Assembly (NCBI GenBank): GCA_019931185.1
Contig: JAINDK010000014.1
Location: 1 to 38,963, forward strand
Length of the DNA stretch: 38,963 nucleotides
Source of the DNA: Bryobacter sp. CoA8 C33
GTDB taxonomy: Bacteria; Acidobacteriota; Terriglobia; Bryobacterales; Bryobacteraceae
Direction: 5' to 3'
Below the pieces are notes generated by a model that had not been told where the DNA came from, ran no database searches, and saw only the letters and a list, made by a program, of their open reading frames with translations. The position numbers and the translations under genes are program-made. Of the stretch, positions 8,628 through 16,900 are shown one piece after another; the first letter of the stretch is position 1; every line of letters starts with the position of its first letter.

Positions 8628-9761
8628 ATGGTGATCTATGCGTTCTTGCTGTTGCTGTCCTGGGACCTGAAGTGGTTGTTTGAGACGCCGCGGGTGACGG
8701 CGGCGGAGACGGCGGAGCCGGGGGTGAGGGCGCTGTATTACGAGTCTGTACCGTGGAAGGGGAAGCCGACGCGGGTGTTTGCCTACTATGGAGCACCGGC
8801 GGGGAAGAAGCTGCCGGCGATGGTGCTGATCCATGGGGGAGGGGGGACGGCGTTTGCGGAGTGGGTGAGGATGTGGAATGCGCGGGGGTATGCGGCGATT
8901 GCGATGGACACGGGGGGGATGACGCCGGAGCGGGGGCCGGCGGACAAGCCATGGAACCCGGCGCGGGCGCACCATGAGGATGGGGGGCCGGCGGGGTGGG
9001 GCGGGTTTGGGGCGGTGGATGAAGCGAAGGAGGAGCAATGGACGTACCATGCGGTGGCGGCGGTGGTGCGGGGGCACTCGCTGTTGCGGAGTATGCCGGA
9101 GGTGGACGCGAAGCGGATTGGGGTGACGGGGATTTCGTGGGGCGGGTATTTGACGAACATTGTGGCGGGGATAGACGGGCGGTTCCGGTTTGCGGCGCCG
9201 GTGTATGGGTGTGGGTATCTGGGGGAGGATTCGGCGTGGTTGAAGAACTTCGCGGAGATGGGCGCGGAGCGGGCGGCGAAGTGGCTGGGGTGGTGGGACC
9301 CGTCGGTGTATCTGCCGGGGGCGAAGATGCCGATGTTATGGGTGACGGGGACGAACGACTTTGCGTATCCGATGGGGTCTTTACAGAAGTCCTACCGGTT
9401 GGCGGGGGGGCCGCGGACGTTGGCGGTGCGGGTGAGGATGAAGCACGGGCATCCGGACGGGGCGAAGCCGGAGGAGATATTTGCTTATGCGGGGGCGATG
9501 CTGCGAAAGGAGCAGCCGCTGGCGCGGATTGAAGCGGCAGGGCGGGACTGGGTGAAGTTCCGGGGCGGGATTGTGAAGGCGGAGTTGAACTACACGAAGG
9601 CGGGCGGAAAGTGGCAGGAGCGGCTATGGGAGACGGCGCCGGCGGAGATACGCGGGAAGACGGCCCGGGCGGCGGTGCCGGAGGGGGCGACGGCGTGGTA
9701 TTTCAATCTGTTTGATGAGCGGGGCTTGGTGGTTAGCTCGGAGCATTTTGAAAGGGAGTGA
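8628..9761 (+). CDS. alpha/beta hydrolase, acetyl xylan esterase / prolyl oligopeptidase-like
   Basis: This is a 377-residue secreted or membrane-attached serine hydrolase. The first 15 residues (VIYAFLLLLSW) are hydrophobic like a signal peptide. The nucleophile elbow is GISWGG with S170, preceded by the oxyanion-hole region LIHGGGGT. A likely acid is D244 in GTNDFAYP, and a likely histidine is H273 or H275 in MKHGHPDG. The roughly 80 C-terminal residues form a separate beta-rich tail. Substrate class is undetermined: carbohydrate ester, peptide or lipid are all possible. The start is uncertain: ATG 8628 and GTG 8631 follow AGAGGA very closely, while ATG 8601 lies inside the kinase gene after a GAGG. 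It probably shares a transcript with the kinase (5-bp gap) and meets the next gene tail to tail with a 29-bp overlap. Confidence 0.8.
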   Translation: MVIYAFLLLLSWDLKWLFETPRVTAAETAEPGVRALYYESVPWKGKPTRVFAYYGAPAGKKLPAMVLIHGGGGTAFAEWVRMWNARGYAAIAMDTGGMTPERGPADKPWNPARAHHEDGGPAGWGGFGAVDEAKEEQWTYHAVAAVVRGHSLLRSMPEVDAKRIGVTGISWGGYLTNIVAGIDGRFRFAAPVYGCGYLGEDSAWLKNFAEMGAERAAKWLGWWDPSVYLPGAKMPMLWVTGTNDFAYPMGSLQKSYRLAGGPRTLAVRVRMKHGHPDGAKPEEIFAYAGAMLRKEQPLARIEAAGRDWVKFRGGIVKAELNYTKAGGKWQERLWETAPAEIRGKTARAAVPEGATAWYFNLFDERGLVVSSEHFERE

Positions 9762-10773
9762 TGGACTCAGGGGGAAGGTTGTAGCCGCGGACGGCGAGGA
9801 CGGTGAGGTCTGAGGGGCGGAGGGCGTAGGGGAGGCTGGCGGGGGAGGGGGAGAGCCAGGCGGTGGGGTGGAGGCAGAGGATGGGGAGTTGGCCGAGTTG
9901 TTTGAGGTGGGCGAGGGCGGTGGCGAGCAGGGGCGGTGGTGTTTGGGGGGTGGCGCGGATTTGGGTGACGCGGCCGGGGGTGGGGTGGAGGGCGAGGGCG
10001 CCGGCGGGGGTTTCGAGGCGGGTGGGGGAGGCGGAGGTGATGGGGAGGGCGGGGGTATCGGGGGGGAGGAAGGGGATTTTGGTGAGTTCGCGTTCGGCGA
10101 AGAAGAGGTGGACGAGGGTGCGGGCGCGGGGGCTTTGGAGGGTGGCGGAGAAGCGGGCGCGTTCGGCGGCGAGGAGATCGGGGGGGCAGCCGGTGGGGCG
10201 GCCGTGGGTGATGGTGAGGGCGTGTTCGATGAGGTTGGATTCGCAGACGGCATCGATGAGGCCGAGGGAGAGGGCCTGGGAGGCGGGGATGGGGATACCG
10301 GAGGAGATGAGCTGTTCGGCGGCGGCGGGGCCGATGAGGCGGGGGAGGCGGACGGTGCCGCCGGCGCCGGGGATAAGGCCGAGGTGGACTTCGGGGAGGC
10401 CGAGGGTGGCGGAGGAGAGGGCGAGGCGGTAGTGGCCGGCCATGGCGAGTTCGAGGCCGATGCCGAGGGCAGGGCCGTTGATGGCCATGATGACGAGGCG
10501 GCCGGAGGATTCGATGGAATTGAGGAGGCCGTTGAGGTAGTCCATGTGAGGGGGGAGTTCGCCGCGGGTGATGCGTTCGATTTCGCGGATGTCGGCGCCG
10601 GCGACGAAGATGCGGCCGGCGGCGGTGAAGATGAGGCGTTGGGCATCGGGGGTGGTGAGGAGGGCTTCGCGGGTGGCCTCGGCGAGGGCGCGGGTGAAGG
10701 CATTGACGGGGGGATTGTCGAGGGTTAGGATGGCGGCGTTACCATTACGCTGAATGCTGACGAGACGACTCAT
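9733..10773 (-). CDS. enoyl-CoA hydratase/isomerase-family protein with a shortened dehydrogenase-like tail
   Basis: Residues 1-200 form a complete crotonase domain: AGADIREIER for CoA binding, GPALGIGLELAMAG with the first catalytic Glu, and GLPEVHLGLIPGAGGTVRLPR with the second. The enzyme would hydrate enoyl-CoA in fatty-acid oxidation. After this comes FFAERELTKIPFLPPDTPA, which matches the linker of FadB/FadJ-type fusion proteins. The following 130 residues resemble only fragments of a 3-hydroxyacyl-CoA dehydrogenase (LALHPTPGRVTQI and LAHLKQLGQLPIL) and lack the GxGxxG NAD-binding loop. It therefore looks like a trifunctional-type protein whose second domain has decayed or been trimmed. 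The start is 10773 or 10779, both ATG, and either overlaps the divergent redoxin gene. Confidence 0.85.
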   Translation of the reverse strand: MSRLVSIQRNGNAAILTLDNPPVNAFTRALAEATREALLTTPDAQRLIFTAAGRIFVAGADIREIERITRGELPPHMDYLNGLLNSIESSGRLVIMAINGPALGIGLELAMAGHYRLALSSATLGLPEVHLGLIPGAGGTVRLPRLIGPAAAEQLISSGIPIPASQALSLGLIDAVCESNLIEHALTITHGRPTGCPPDLLAAERARFSATLQSPRARTLVHLFFAERELTKIPFLPPDTPALPITSASPTRLETPAGALALHPTPGRVTQIRATPQTPPPLLATALAHLKQLGQLPILCLHPTAWLSPSPASLPYALRPSDLTVLAVRGYNLPPESITPFQNAPS

Positions 10774-11245
10774 GTTCATGACGCTAGCACTGGTTGGGCG
10801 GGGCCGGGAGGGATTGCGGGTGGAGTTGTACTGGGCGACGGAGTGTCCGATCGCGGGGCGGTATGTGCCGGAGGTGAAGCGGATGATGGAGCGGCATGGG
10901 GACGTGGTGTTTGAGTTCTGGTTCCCGGAGGAGGGATTGACGGAGGCGCGGCTGGAGCGGTGGAAGGGAGAGTATGGGGTGAAGGGGGCGGCGGCGCGGC
11001 GGGACGAGGGGGCGGGGCGGGCGCGGCGGGCGGGAGCGCGGATGACACCGGAGGCGGTGGTGTGGATGGGGGAGAGGGTGGTGTACCGGGGGCGGATCGA
11101 CGACCGGTATGTGGGGTGGGGGAAGACGAAGGGGGCGCCGGAGCGGCGGGACGTGGAGGAGGTAATCGCGGCGTGGCGGGCGGGGCGGGAGATGAAGATG
11201 AGGGAGGCGCGGGGGTATGGGTGTGTGATCGAGGGGATGAAGTGA
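10754..11245 (+). CDS. small redoxin-like (AhpC/TSA-type) protein
   Basis: This is a 163-residue protein with hallmarks of a redoxin group seen in Acidobacteriota and Planctomycetes: ELYWATECPIAGRYVPEVKRM (an E-C-P-I-A motif with a single Cys in place of CxxC), TPEAVVWMGERVVYRGRIDDRYV, RRDVEEVIAAW, and a C-terminal GYGCVIE. Such proteins are often exported and found near cytochrome or redox genes. The start ATG at 10754 gives MLTRR plus a short hydrophobic stretch, which could be a signal peptide. ATGs at 10772 and 10778 are alternatives that reduce the overlap with the divergent crotonase gene. A role in thiol redox chemistry is likely from the family; no substrate can be named. Confidence 0.7.
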   Translation: MLTRRLMFMTLALVGRGREGLRVELYWATECPIAGRYVPEVKRMMERHGDVVFEFWFPEEGLTEARLERWKGEYGVKGAAARRDEGAGRARRAGARMTPEAVVWMGERVVYRGRIDDRYVGWGKTKGAPERRDVEEVIAAWRAGREMKMREARGYGCVIEGMK

Positions 11246-11426
11246 GGGAAGCGGAAGGGGGGGGCGAAGCCAGGGCGGGCTGGCTTCGCGCGGAGACACG
11301 TGGGGTGTAAGGGGCGGGAGCGGGCATGCGGATGTCAAGGAACGGGGGCGGGCGGGTGTTGCCGGCGCGCCGGGGTAAGGAGGTTGCCGGATGGCTTCGA
11401 ATTCGAGCCGTTCGGATTTTGGGGGG
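11246..11426. terminator. convergent intergenic region with a perfect 10-bp hairpin
   Basis: Two genes converge here. The region contains gcgaagccag (11264-11273) and its exact inverse complement ctggcttcgc (11280-11289) with a six-base loop. No T tract follows on either strand, so this is not a classical intrinsic terminator, but its position between convergent genes fits a transcript-end structure. Nothing else is recognisable up to 11426. Confidence 0.4.
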
Positions 11427-12161
11427 CTAATGGGTGTTGGGTTGCTGGTTGCCGTTGGTGTTGTTATTGGCGGCGGCGTCCTGATCGCGGCGGGCGAGGT
11501 ATTGGTGGTAGATGAAATAGAGCCGGTCTGGGAGGGGGGCGGTGGTGAGGTCGAAGGAATCGGGGTCGAAGGGTTTGGCTTCGATTTGCGGGGAGGGGGG
11601 AGCGGGTTCGGGGTCGTCGAAGAGTTCCTGGGGGAGAGGGGGGGCGTCGGGGATGGGTTCGAATTGGAGTTGGGGATCGTTGGCGATGAGGGCGTGGCGG
11701 GAGGCGATCTCCTGGCGGAGGAGTTTGGTGGTGCGTTCGATGCGGAGGGGGAGGCGGTGGAGTTCCTGGATGATGGTATTGAGGAAGGGGGCGGGGGAGG
11801 CGAGGATTTGGGAGATGCAGGATTCCATGGCGTGGGAGTAGAGGCGTTCCATTTGGAGGAAGCGGAGTTGGTGGTGGATGAGTTGGTGGAGGAGGGAGAC
11901 CTCGGAGGGGGTGACGGCGTCGAATTGGTGGAGGAAATTCTGGACGACCTCGAAGGCGATCTGGTTATCGTGGACGAAGGTATTGAAATTGGAGAGGGAG
12001 AAGATGCCGTGTTTGAGGGCATTGGAGGCGGCGATGATTTTGCCTTGGGGGGAGCGGGGGCCGGTGGATTTGAGGGCGTTGGCGCGATTGGCGGCGAGGG
12101 CGGCCGGGGACATGGTTTTGGTGCGTTTTTTGGGGGTGGAGTTTTGGTTGAGTGTTTCCAT
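11427..12161 (-). CDS. uncharacterised Acidobacteria-type protein (ANRANA..STGPR family)
   Basis: This is a 244-residue soluble protein. The N-terminus reads ANRANALKSTGPRSPQGK and then SNALKHGIFS, a signature of a large paralogous family common in Acidobacteriota and some Planctomycetes whose function is unknown; the motif resembles short DNA- or nucleic-acid-associated basic segments. Residues 60-160 are helical, with LLHQLIHHQLRFLQMERLYSHAMES, probably a coiled coil. The last 80 residues are rich in Pro, Asp and Asn and likely disordered. The start MET at 12161 is the only one giving the conserved N-terminus. It stands alone on the minus strand at the left border of the BREX island. I infer no function. 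Confidence 0.7.
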   Translation of the reverse strand: METLNQNSTPKKRTKTMSPAALAANRANALKSTGPRSPQGKIIAASNALKHGIFSLSNFNTFVHDNQIAFEVVQNFLHQFDAVTPSEVSLLHQLIHHQLRFLQMERLYSHAMESCISQILASPAPFLNTIIQELHRLPLRIERTTKLLRQEIASRHALIANDPQLQFEPIPDAPPLPQELFDDPEPAPPSPQIEAKPFDPDSFDLTTAPLPDRLYFIYHQYLARRDQDAAANNNTNGNQQPNTH

Positions 12162-12284
12162 GGTGGGATTGGAGCATGGGCGGGGGTGGGGGGAGAGGGG
12201 GGCAGGGAGCTAAGTGATTGAGGGAAGGGGAGATATTTTTTGAAAATTTCAGTAAATGCAATTGGCTAACTATTCACAATATAG

Positions 12285-12306
12285 GCCGGCAAAGTTGCCG
12301 GCGAAC
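12285..12306. repeat. 22-bp inverted-repeat site, upstream copy (candidate operator)
   Basis: The site has gccggcaa at 12285-12292 facing ttgccggc at 12295-12302, a perfect 8-bp inverted repeat with a 2-bp centre, followed by gaac. It ends 11 bp before the -35 box of the BREX promoter. A near copy lies downstream of the same promoter at 12377-12398. Confidence 0.6.
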
Positions 12307-12317
12307 TTTTGTGTTTC

Positions 12318-12346
12318 TTGACATTTCCATGTGATTGACCTAGAAT
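12318..12346 (+). promoter_or_regulatory. sigma70-like promoter of the BREX operon
   Basis: A perfect -35 box TTGACA (12318-12323) and a -10 box TAGAAT (12341-12346, five of six consensus bases) are separated by exactly 17 bp. Transcription should start near 12353, leaving a leader of about 180 nt before brxA. The region 12162-12530 is otherwise without genes and is AT-rich compared with the flanks. The inverted repeat CATGTG (12329-12334) / CACATG (12351-12356) also spans the -10 box. Confidence 0.7.
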
Positions 12347-12376
12347 AAGGCACATGATCCATGGGGTGTATCCCGT

Positions 12377-12398
12377 GCCGGCGAGTTTGCCGGCGAAG
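12377..12398. repeat. 22-bp inverted-repeat site, downstream copy (candidate operator)
   Basis: This site reads gccggcgagtttgccggcga followed by ag, and matches the upstream copy at about 18 of 22 positions. It lies 30 bp after the -10 box, inside the predicted leader. Two similar palindromic sites on both sides of one promoter are the usual layout for a repressor that loops or blocks the promoter. The regulator is not identified. Confidence 0.55.
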
Positions 12399-12530
12399 TG
12401 TTTGTCGTTATCGAAGACGACGGTTTTACTGAAAAGTCCAAATTTCAGCATGCATGAGCGGGGAAACTTGTTGGTTCAGGATCGGATTGCGGTTTTTGTC
12501 AAGAATTTAGGATAAGCAAGCCACAGCCAA

Positions 12531-13361
12531 ATGCAGGATACCAAGCTCAATTTCTTTCCCCAAACGCAGAACCGGGCAGAGGCCATCGCCGCCGGGTTTC
12601 GCTTTGGTCATATCGGCACCCACACCAGCCGGACCATCATGCTCGACGAGTTGGCGACCGTGTTCGCTGCAGTGCCGGCGGATGCCAAGGCGGCGGTTTA
12701 CGTCGACGCGATCGTGGAGGAGAACTGCCTGGCGAAGCAGACTGTGTCCACGCGCCGACTGTCGATGCAGCGCCTTCGGGAGCTATACGCATTGGACCCG
12801 GCGGTGCCGATCTTTCGGATTCTGCGTCGGCTCTGGAATATCGACGAGACGGGCCGGCCCTTGCTGGCCTTCCTTGCCAGCCTCGCACGTGACCCACTCC
12901 TGCTGGCCACCGCAGATGCTGTCATAGGGCTTTCGGAAGGTGCGGAGTTCCAGCGCAATGCCATGCGTGACGCGTTGGCGGCCGCGGTTCACGATCGGCT
13001 CAACGAATCCACTTTGAATAAGGTTGTGCGCAATGCCGCCAGTTCCTGGTCCCAGGCCGGGCACATGGAAGGTCGGACCTTCAAGTTTCGTCGGATCGTG
13101 CGGCCCACGCCGGCCTGCGTAGCCTTCGCTCTTTATCTGGCCCATGCCGCCGGCTTCGCTGTCGAAGAGAGCCTGACGACGGGCTGGCTGAAGGTGCTTG
13201 ACTGCGGACCGTCCGCCGCCCTGGAGCTGGCATTGGGCGCAAAGCGACTGGGTTTGATCGACCTGCGTATGGCCGGGGACGTCATCGACCTGAAGCTGGA
13301 CCGGTTGGATCCCTATTTCGGCGCCGCCACAAAATCTTTGTACACACCGGAGGCGAGGTAA
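12531..13361 (+). CDS. brxA: BREX protein BrxA-like (first gene of the BREX operon)
   Basis: This is a 276-residue soluble, largely helical protein in the position of BrxA, immediately before BrxB. Features consistent with the BrxA (DUF1819) family are VDAIVEENCLAKQTVSTRRLSM, then LRELYALDPAVPIFRILRRLW and LLAFLASLARDPLLLATADAVI. BrxA proteins are small DNA-binding proteins of the BREX core, of unknown enzymatic role, and are usually about 200 residues; this one is longer, with a C-terminal extension after residue 200. The identification rests on gene order and these partial motifs. ATG at 12531 follows a weak AGGATAAG 14 bp away. brxB starts 3 bp after its stop. Codon use is C-rich at third positions, unlike the host genes on either side. 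Confidence 0.65.
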   Translation: MQDTKLNFFPQTQNRAEAIAAGFRFGHIGTHTSRTIMLDELATVFAAVPADAKAAVYVDAIVEENCLAKQTVSTRRLSMQRLRELYALDPAVPIFRILRRLWNIDETGRPLLAFLASLARDPLLLATADAVIGLSEGAEFQRNAMRDALAAAVHDRLNESTLNKVVRNAASSWSQAGHMEGRTFKFRRIVRPTPACVAFALYLAHAAGFAVEESLTTGWLKVLDCGPSAALELALGAKRLGLIDLRMAGDVIDLKLDRLDPYFGAATKSLYTPEAR

Positions 13362-13364
13362 TCC

Positions 13365-13925
13365 ATGGGACGAATTGAACAACTCGCCGAGAAGTACCGC
13401 CAGCACATCGGGCTCCCGTGGCAGCAGACCGTGGCCGGAGCCCAGCGGGTCATCATGGTGGTTTACGACAAGGAACTCGAGCGCTCGTTACAGGCCCGAA
13501 AAGAGCTCTTCGCGATGGCTACGCGGGAGACGGGACACGAGTGGTTTGAGGTTGGAGTCGCCGACTGTTTCGCCGGCTGGATGGCCGCCGAGGAGTATCG
13601 CGACGCCTACTTCGAGTCTCCCGATGATCTTCAACTGAAGCTCGAATCGGAGTTTGCCGAACATGTCGCCACCCGGATTCGCGCCACCTTGAGTAAGCCG
13701 GAAGTGACCAAGAACTCCGTCGTCGCTGTCTTCGGCGTCGGCGCGCTTTTCGGATTCACCCGCGTTTCGCGCGTGCTCAAACTGCTGGAACCCTCCATCC
13801 AGGGCCGGCTCGCCGTTTTCTTTCCCGGCGCCTACGACCAAAACAACTATCGGCTGCTCGACGCGCGCGACGGCTGGAACTATCTCGCGGTGCCAATCAC
13901 GCTTCATTCCGCAGGAGGTTATTGA
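13365..13925 (+). CDS. brxB: BREX protein BrxB
   Basis: This 186-residue protein shows the DUF1788 signature clearly: VVAVFGVGALFGFTRVSRVL, then IQGRLAVFFPGAYDQNNYRLLD and ARDGWNYLAVPI at the C-terminus. The family is a core part of type 1, 5 and 6 BREX and is thought to help assemble the complex around BrxC; its biochemical role is not known. Its length is close to the family norm of about 190-200. It is translationally coupled to brxC: the stop TGA at 13923-13925 shares a base with the brxC ATG (TGATG). Confidence 0.92.
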   Translation: MGRIEQLAEKYRQHIGLPWQQTVAGAQRVIMVVYDKELERSLQARKELFAMATRETGHEWFEVGVADCFAGWMAAEEYRDAYFESPDDLQLKLESEFAEHVATRIRATLSKPEVTKNSVVAVFGVGALFGFTRVSRVLKLLEPSIQGRLAVFFPGAYDQNNYRLLDARDGWNYLAVPITLHSAGGY

Positions 13926-16900
13926 TGTCGATGCTAATTAAGGACACTCTTTTACGCGATCCATCCAAGGAAGGGCTGGTGAACAACGGCCAGGCGCGCA
14001 TCACAAACGAGAGCGCGGACGACAACGTCGCTGCCGCACGAGTGTTGGCGGAACTTCGCGGTGAACTGTCCACGTTCGTTTGCGAAGGGCAGTATGCCGA
14101 GGGCATCATCACCATCCTTTCGTCGTTTCTGGGCAGCCGCAGCCAGACCCACCAGAAGGCTGCCTGGGTTAGCGGCTTCTTCGGCAGCGGCAAGTCGCAC
14201 CTTCTGAAAATGCTTTGCCACCTCTGGTCAGACACAAAGTTCCCAGACGGCGCCACCGCTCGAAGCCTGGTTGCGGAACTGCCGGAAGAGGTGCGCGACC
14301 TGCTGCGCGAACTGGACGTGGCGGGCAAACGCTCCGGCGGGCTGTTGGCCGCCGCCGGGACGCTTCCCGCAGGTACCACCGAAAATGTCCGTCTGAGCGT
14401 TTTCAGCATCCTGCTGCGTGCCTGTGGCCTGCCGACGCAGTATCCACAGGCGCAGTTTCACCTGTGGCTGGAAGAGCGCGGAATCTTAGATCGGGTGAAG
14501 GGTGCAGTGGAAGCGGCCGGAAAGAAGTGGGCCCAGGAATTGAACAACCTCTACGTCAGCCCGCTGATTACCAAGGCGCTCCTCGCCTGTGACGCGAATT
14601 TTGCCACCAGCGAGGGTGCGGCAAGAGAGATCATAAAAGCCCAATTTCCTCTTCGGGTGTCCGATTTGACCACGGAGGAATTCCTTTCGATGTTCAAACG
14701 TGTCCTGCTGCGGGCCGGCAAGGATGGCCAGATGCCCTGTACGATTCTCATCCTTGATGAGGTTCAGCAGTACATTGGCGACTCTGAAACGCGATCCGTG
14801 CTTATTACCGAGATCGCTGAGGCCGTTTCCAAGCAGCTTGATAGCCAGGTGATGTTGGTGGCGGCCGGTCAATCGGCCCTTACCGGCATCAAGCTGCTGA
14901 ACAAGTTACTGGATCGCTTTACAATTCGGATTCAACTCTCGGATGCGGACGTCGAGACGGTCACCCGCAAAGTGCTGCTCCGTAAGCAGCCGACCTCCCT
15001 TACACCCATCGCGGAACTGCTCGACACCCACGCCGGCGAGGTCTCCCGACAGTTGCAGGGCACGAAGATTGGCGAACGCCTCGAAGACAAGGCGATCATC
15101 GTGGAGGACTATCCGCTCCTCCCCGTCCGACGCCGTTTTTGGGAGCATTGCTTCCGCCAGGTCGACACAGCGGGCACCCAAAGCCAGCTACGCTCCCAGT
15201 TGCGAATCATCCATGATTGCGTAGCGAAGCTGACCAGCGAATCGTTGGGTCGCCTGATCCCCGGCGACGACCTTTATGAAGCACTAGCTCCGGAGATGGT
15301 CACCACCGGCGCCCTACCGCGCGAGATCAACGAGCGCATCATCGCCTTGGGCCAGGACGGCGCATCGAAGCGTGGGGGGGAGGGCCGCCTCCAACAGCGC
15401 ATCTGTGGCCTGGTCTTCCTCATTGGCCAGTTGCCGACCGACGGCGCAGCCGACATCGGCGTTCGCGCCACCAAAGAGCACCTGGCGGACCTGCTGGTGG
15501 ATGACCTCGCCGCCGACAACGGCAAGCTGCGTGCCGAGGTCGCGCGCTTGCTCGACAAGCTCGCCGACGAAGGCGTTCTCATGCGCGTCGGCAGCGAGTT
15601 TCGCATCCAGACGGAGGAGGGGCGCAATTGGGATTCTGAGTTCCGCCAACGGGAAGCCAAGCTGAAGAACAACGTCGCGTTCTTCGACGAGCGGCGCGAT
15701 CAACTGCTGGCGGACAAGGTTCAAAAGACGATCGAGAAGGTGAAGGTTCTCCATGGCGCCGCCAAGGTTCCGCGCGAACTCAAGGTTTACCGCTCGCAGG
15801 ACGTTCCGCAGTCTGATGGCGAATCCATCCAAATTTGGCTGCGCGATGGCTTCTCAACTTCCGAAAAGGAGATCCTGAACGCAGCCCGCGCGATCGGCGT
15901 GAACAGCGCCACGCTGTTCGTATTCATTCCCCGGAAGTCGCGCGACGAGTTGTTGAACCTCATTGCAACAGAGCACGCAGCCGAGCAGACGCTAAACGCA
16001 AAGGGCGCGCCGGCCACTCCGGAAGGGCAGGTCGCGCGGCAAAGCATGGAGAGCCGGCACCGTCTGGCGAAGCAGCAACTCGAGGCTTTGGTGTCCGAGA
16101 TCGTCGCTGGCACCAAAGTGTTCCAGGGCGGGGGCAACGAGTTGCTCCAGCTCTCGCTGGACGAAAAGCTGCGCGCCGGCGCGGACGCTTCGTTAGCGCG
16201 CCTCTTTCCCCGATTCAAGGAAGCAGACTTCTCGGGCTCAGCTTGGGAATCGGCGATGAAACGCGCCCGCGATGGAGCGGACCAGCCGTTCTCACCTCTC
16301 AAGTACGAAGGACCTATCGAGCAACATCCCGTCTGCCGACAGGTGCTTTCCGCCATTGGTTCCGGCAAAACGGGTACGCAGCTTCGGAAGGAACTGGAAT
16401 CCAGCCCCTTTGGTTGGCCTCGCGACGCAGTCGATGCCGCGCTGATCGCATTGCACCGCAGCCAGCATGTCACCGCCACCTTGAACGGCGTTGCGGTGGC
16501 CGTCGGTCAGCTCGACCAGAACAAGGTGCCGAAGACCGAGTTCCGGGTGGAGAAGATCACGCTGTCGATCCAGGATCGCAATGCCCTGCGTGCGCTCTAC
16601 CAGGAGGTGGACGTCAAGGCTAAGGGAGACGAACTGGACGCCAAGGCTCCCGAATTCTTCACGGCTCTGCTGAAGCTCTCCTCCGAGGCGGGCGGTGAGG
16701 CGCCCGCACCGGCACGGCCGACCGTAACGGACATCGAAGACATTCGGAAGCTGGTCGGTAATGATCGTTTATCCGCCCTCCGGGCCAAGGAAGCGGACAT
16801 CAAGGCTCGAATTGCCGAGTGGAAAAAGAATCGGGATGGAATCTCGAAGCGAGAGCCGGCATGGCAGGTTCTGGAGCGGCTGGCCAGCCACGCGGGCATA

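Noticed and set aside
9868-10728. Long Gly/Glu-rich plus-strand frame opposite the crotonase gene
   Set aside because: It is a product of the extreme G bias of the plus strand; the minus-strand crotonase has both catalytic Glu residues.
12266-12451. A 61-codon minus-strand frame across the BREX promoter region
   Set aside because: It has no motif or ribosome site, and it spans the promoter and both repeats, which explain the region better.
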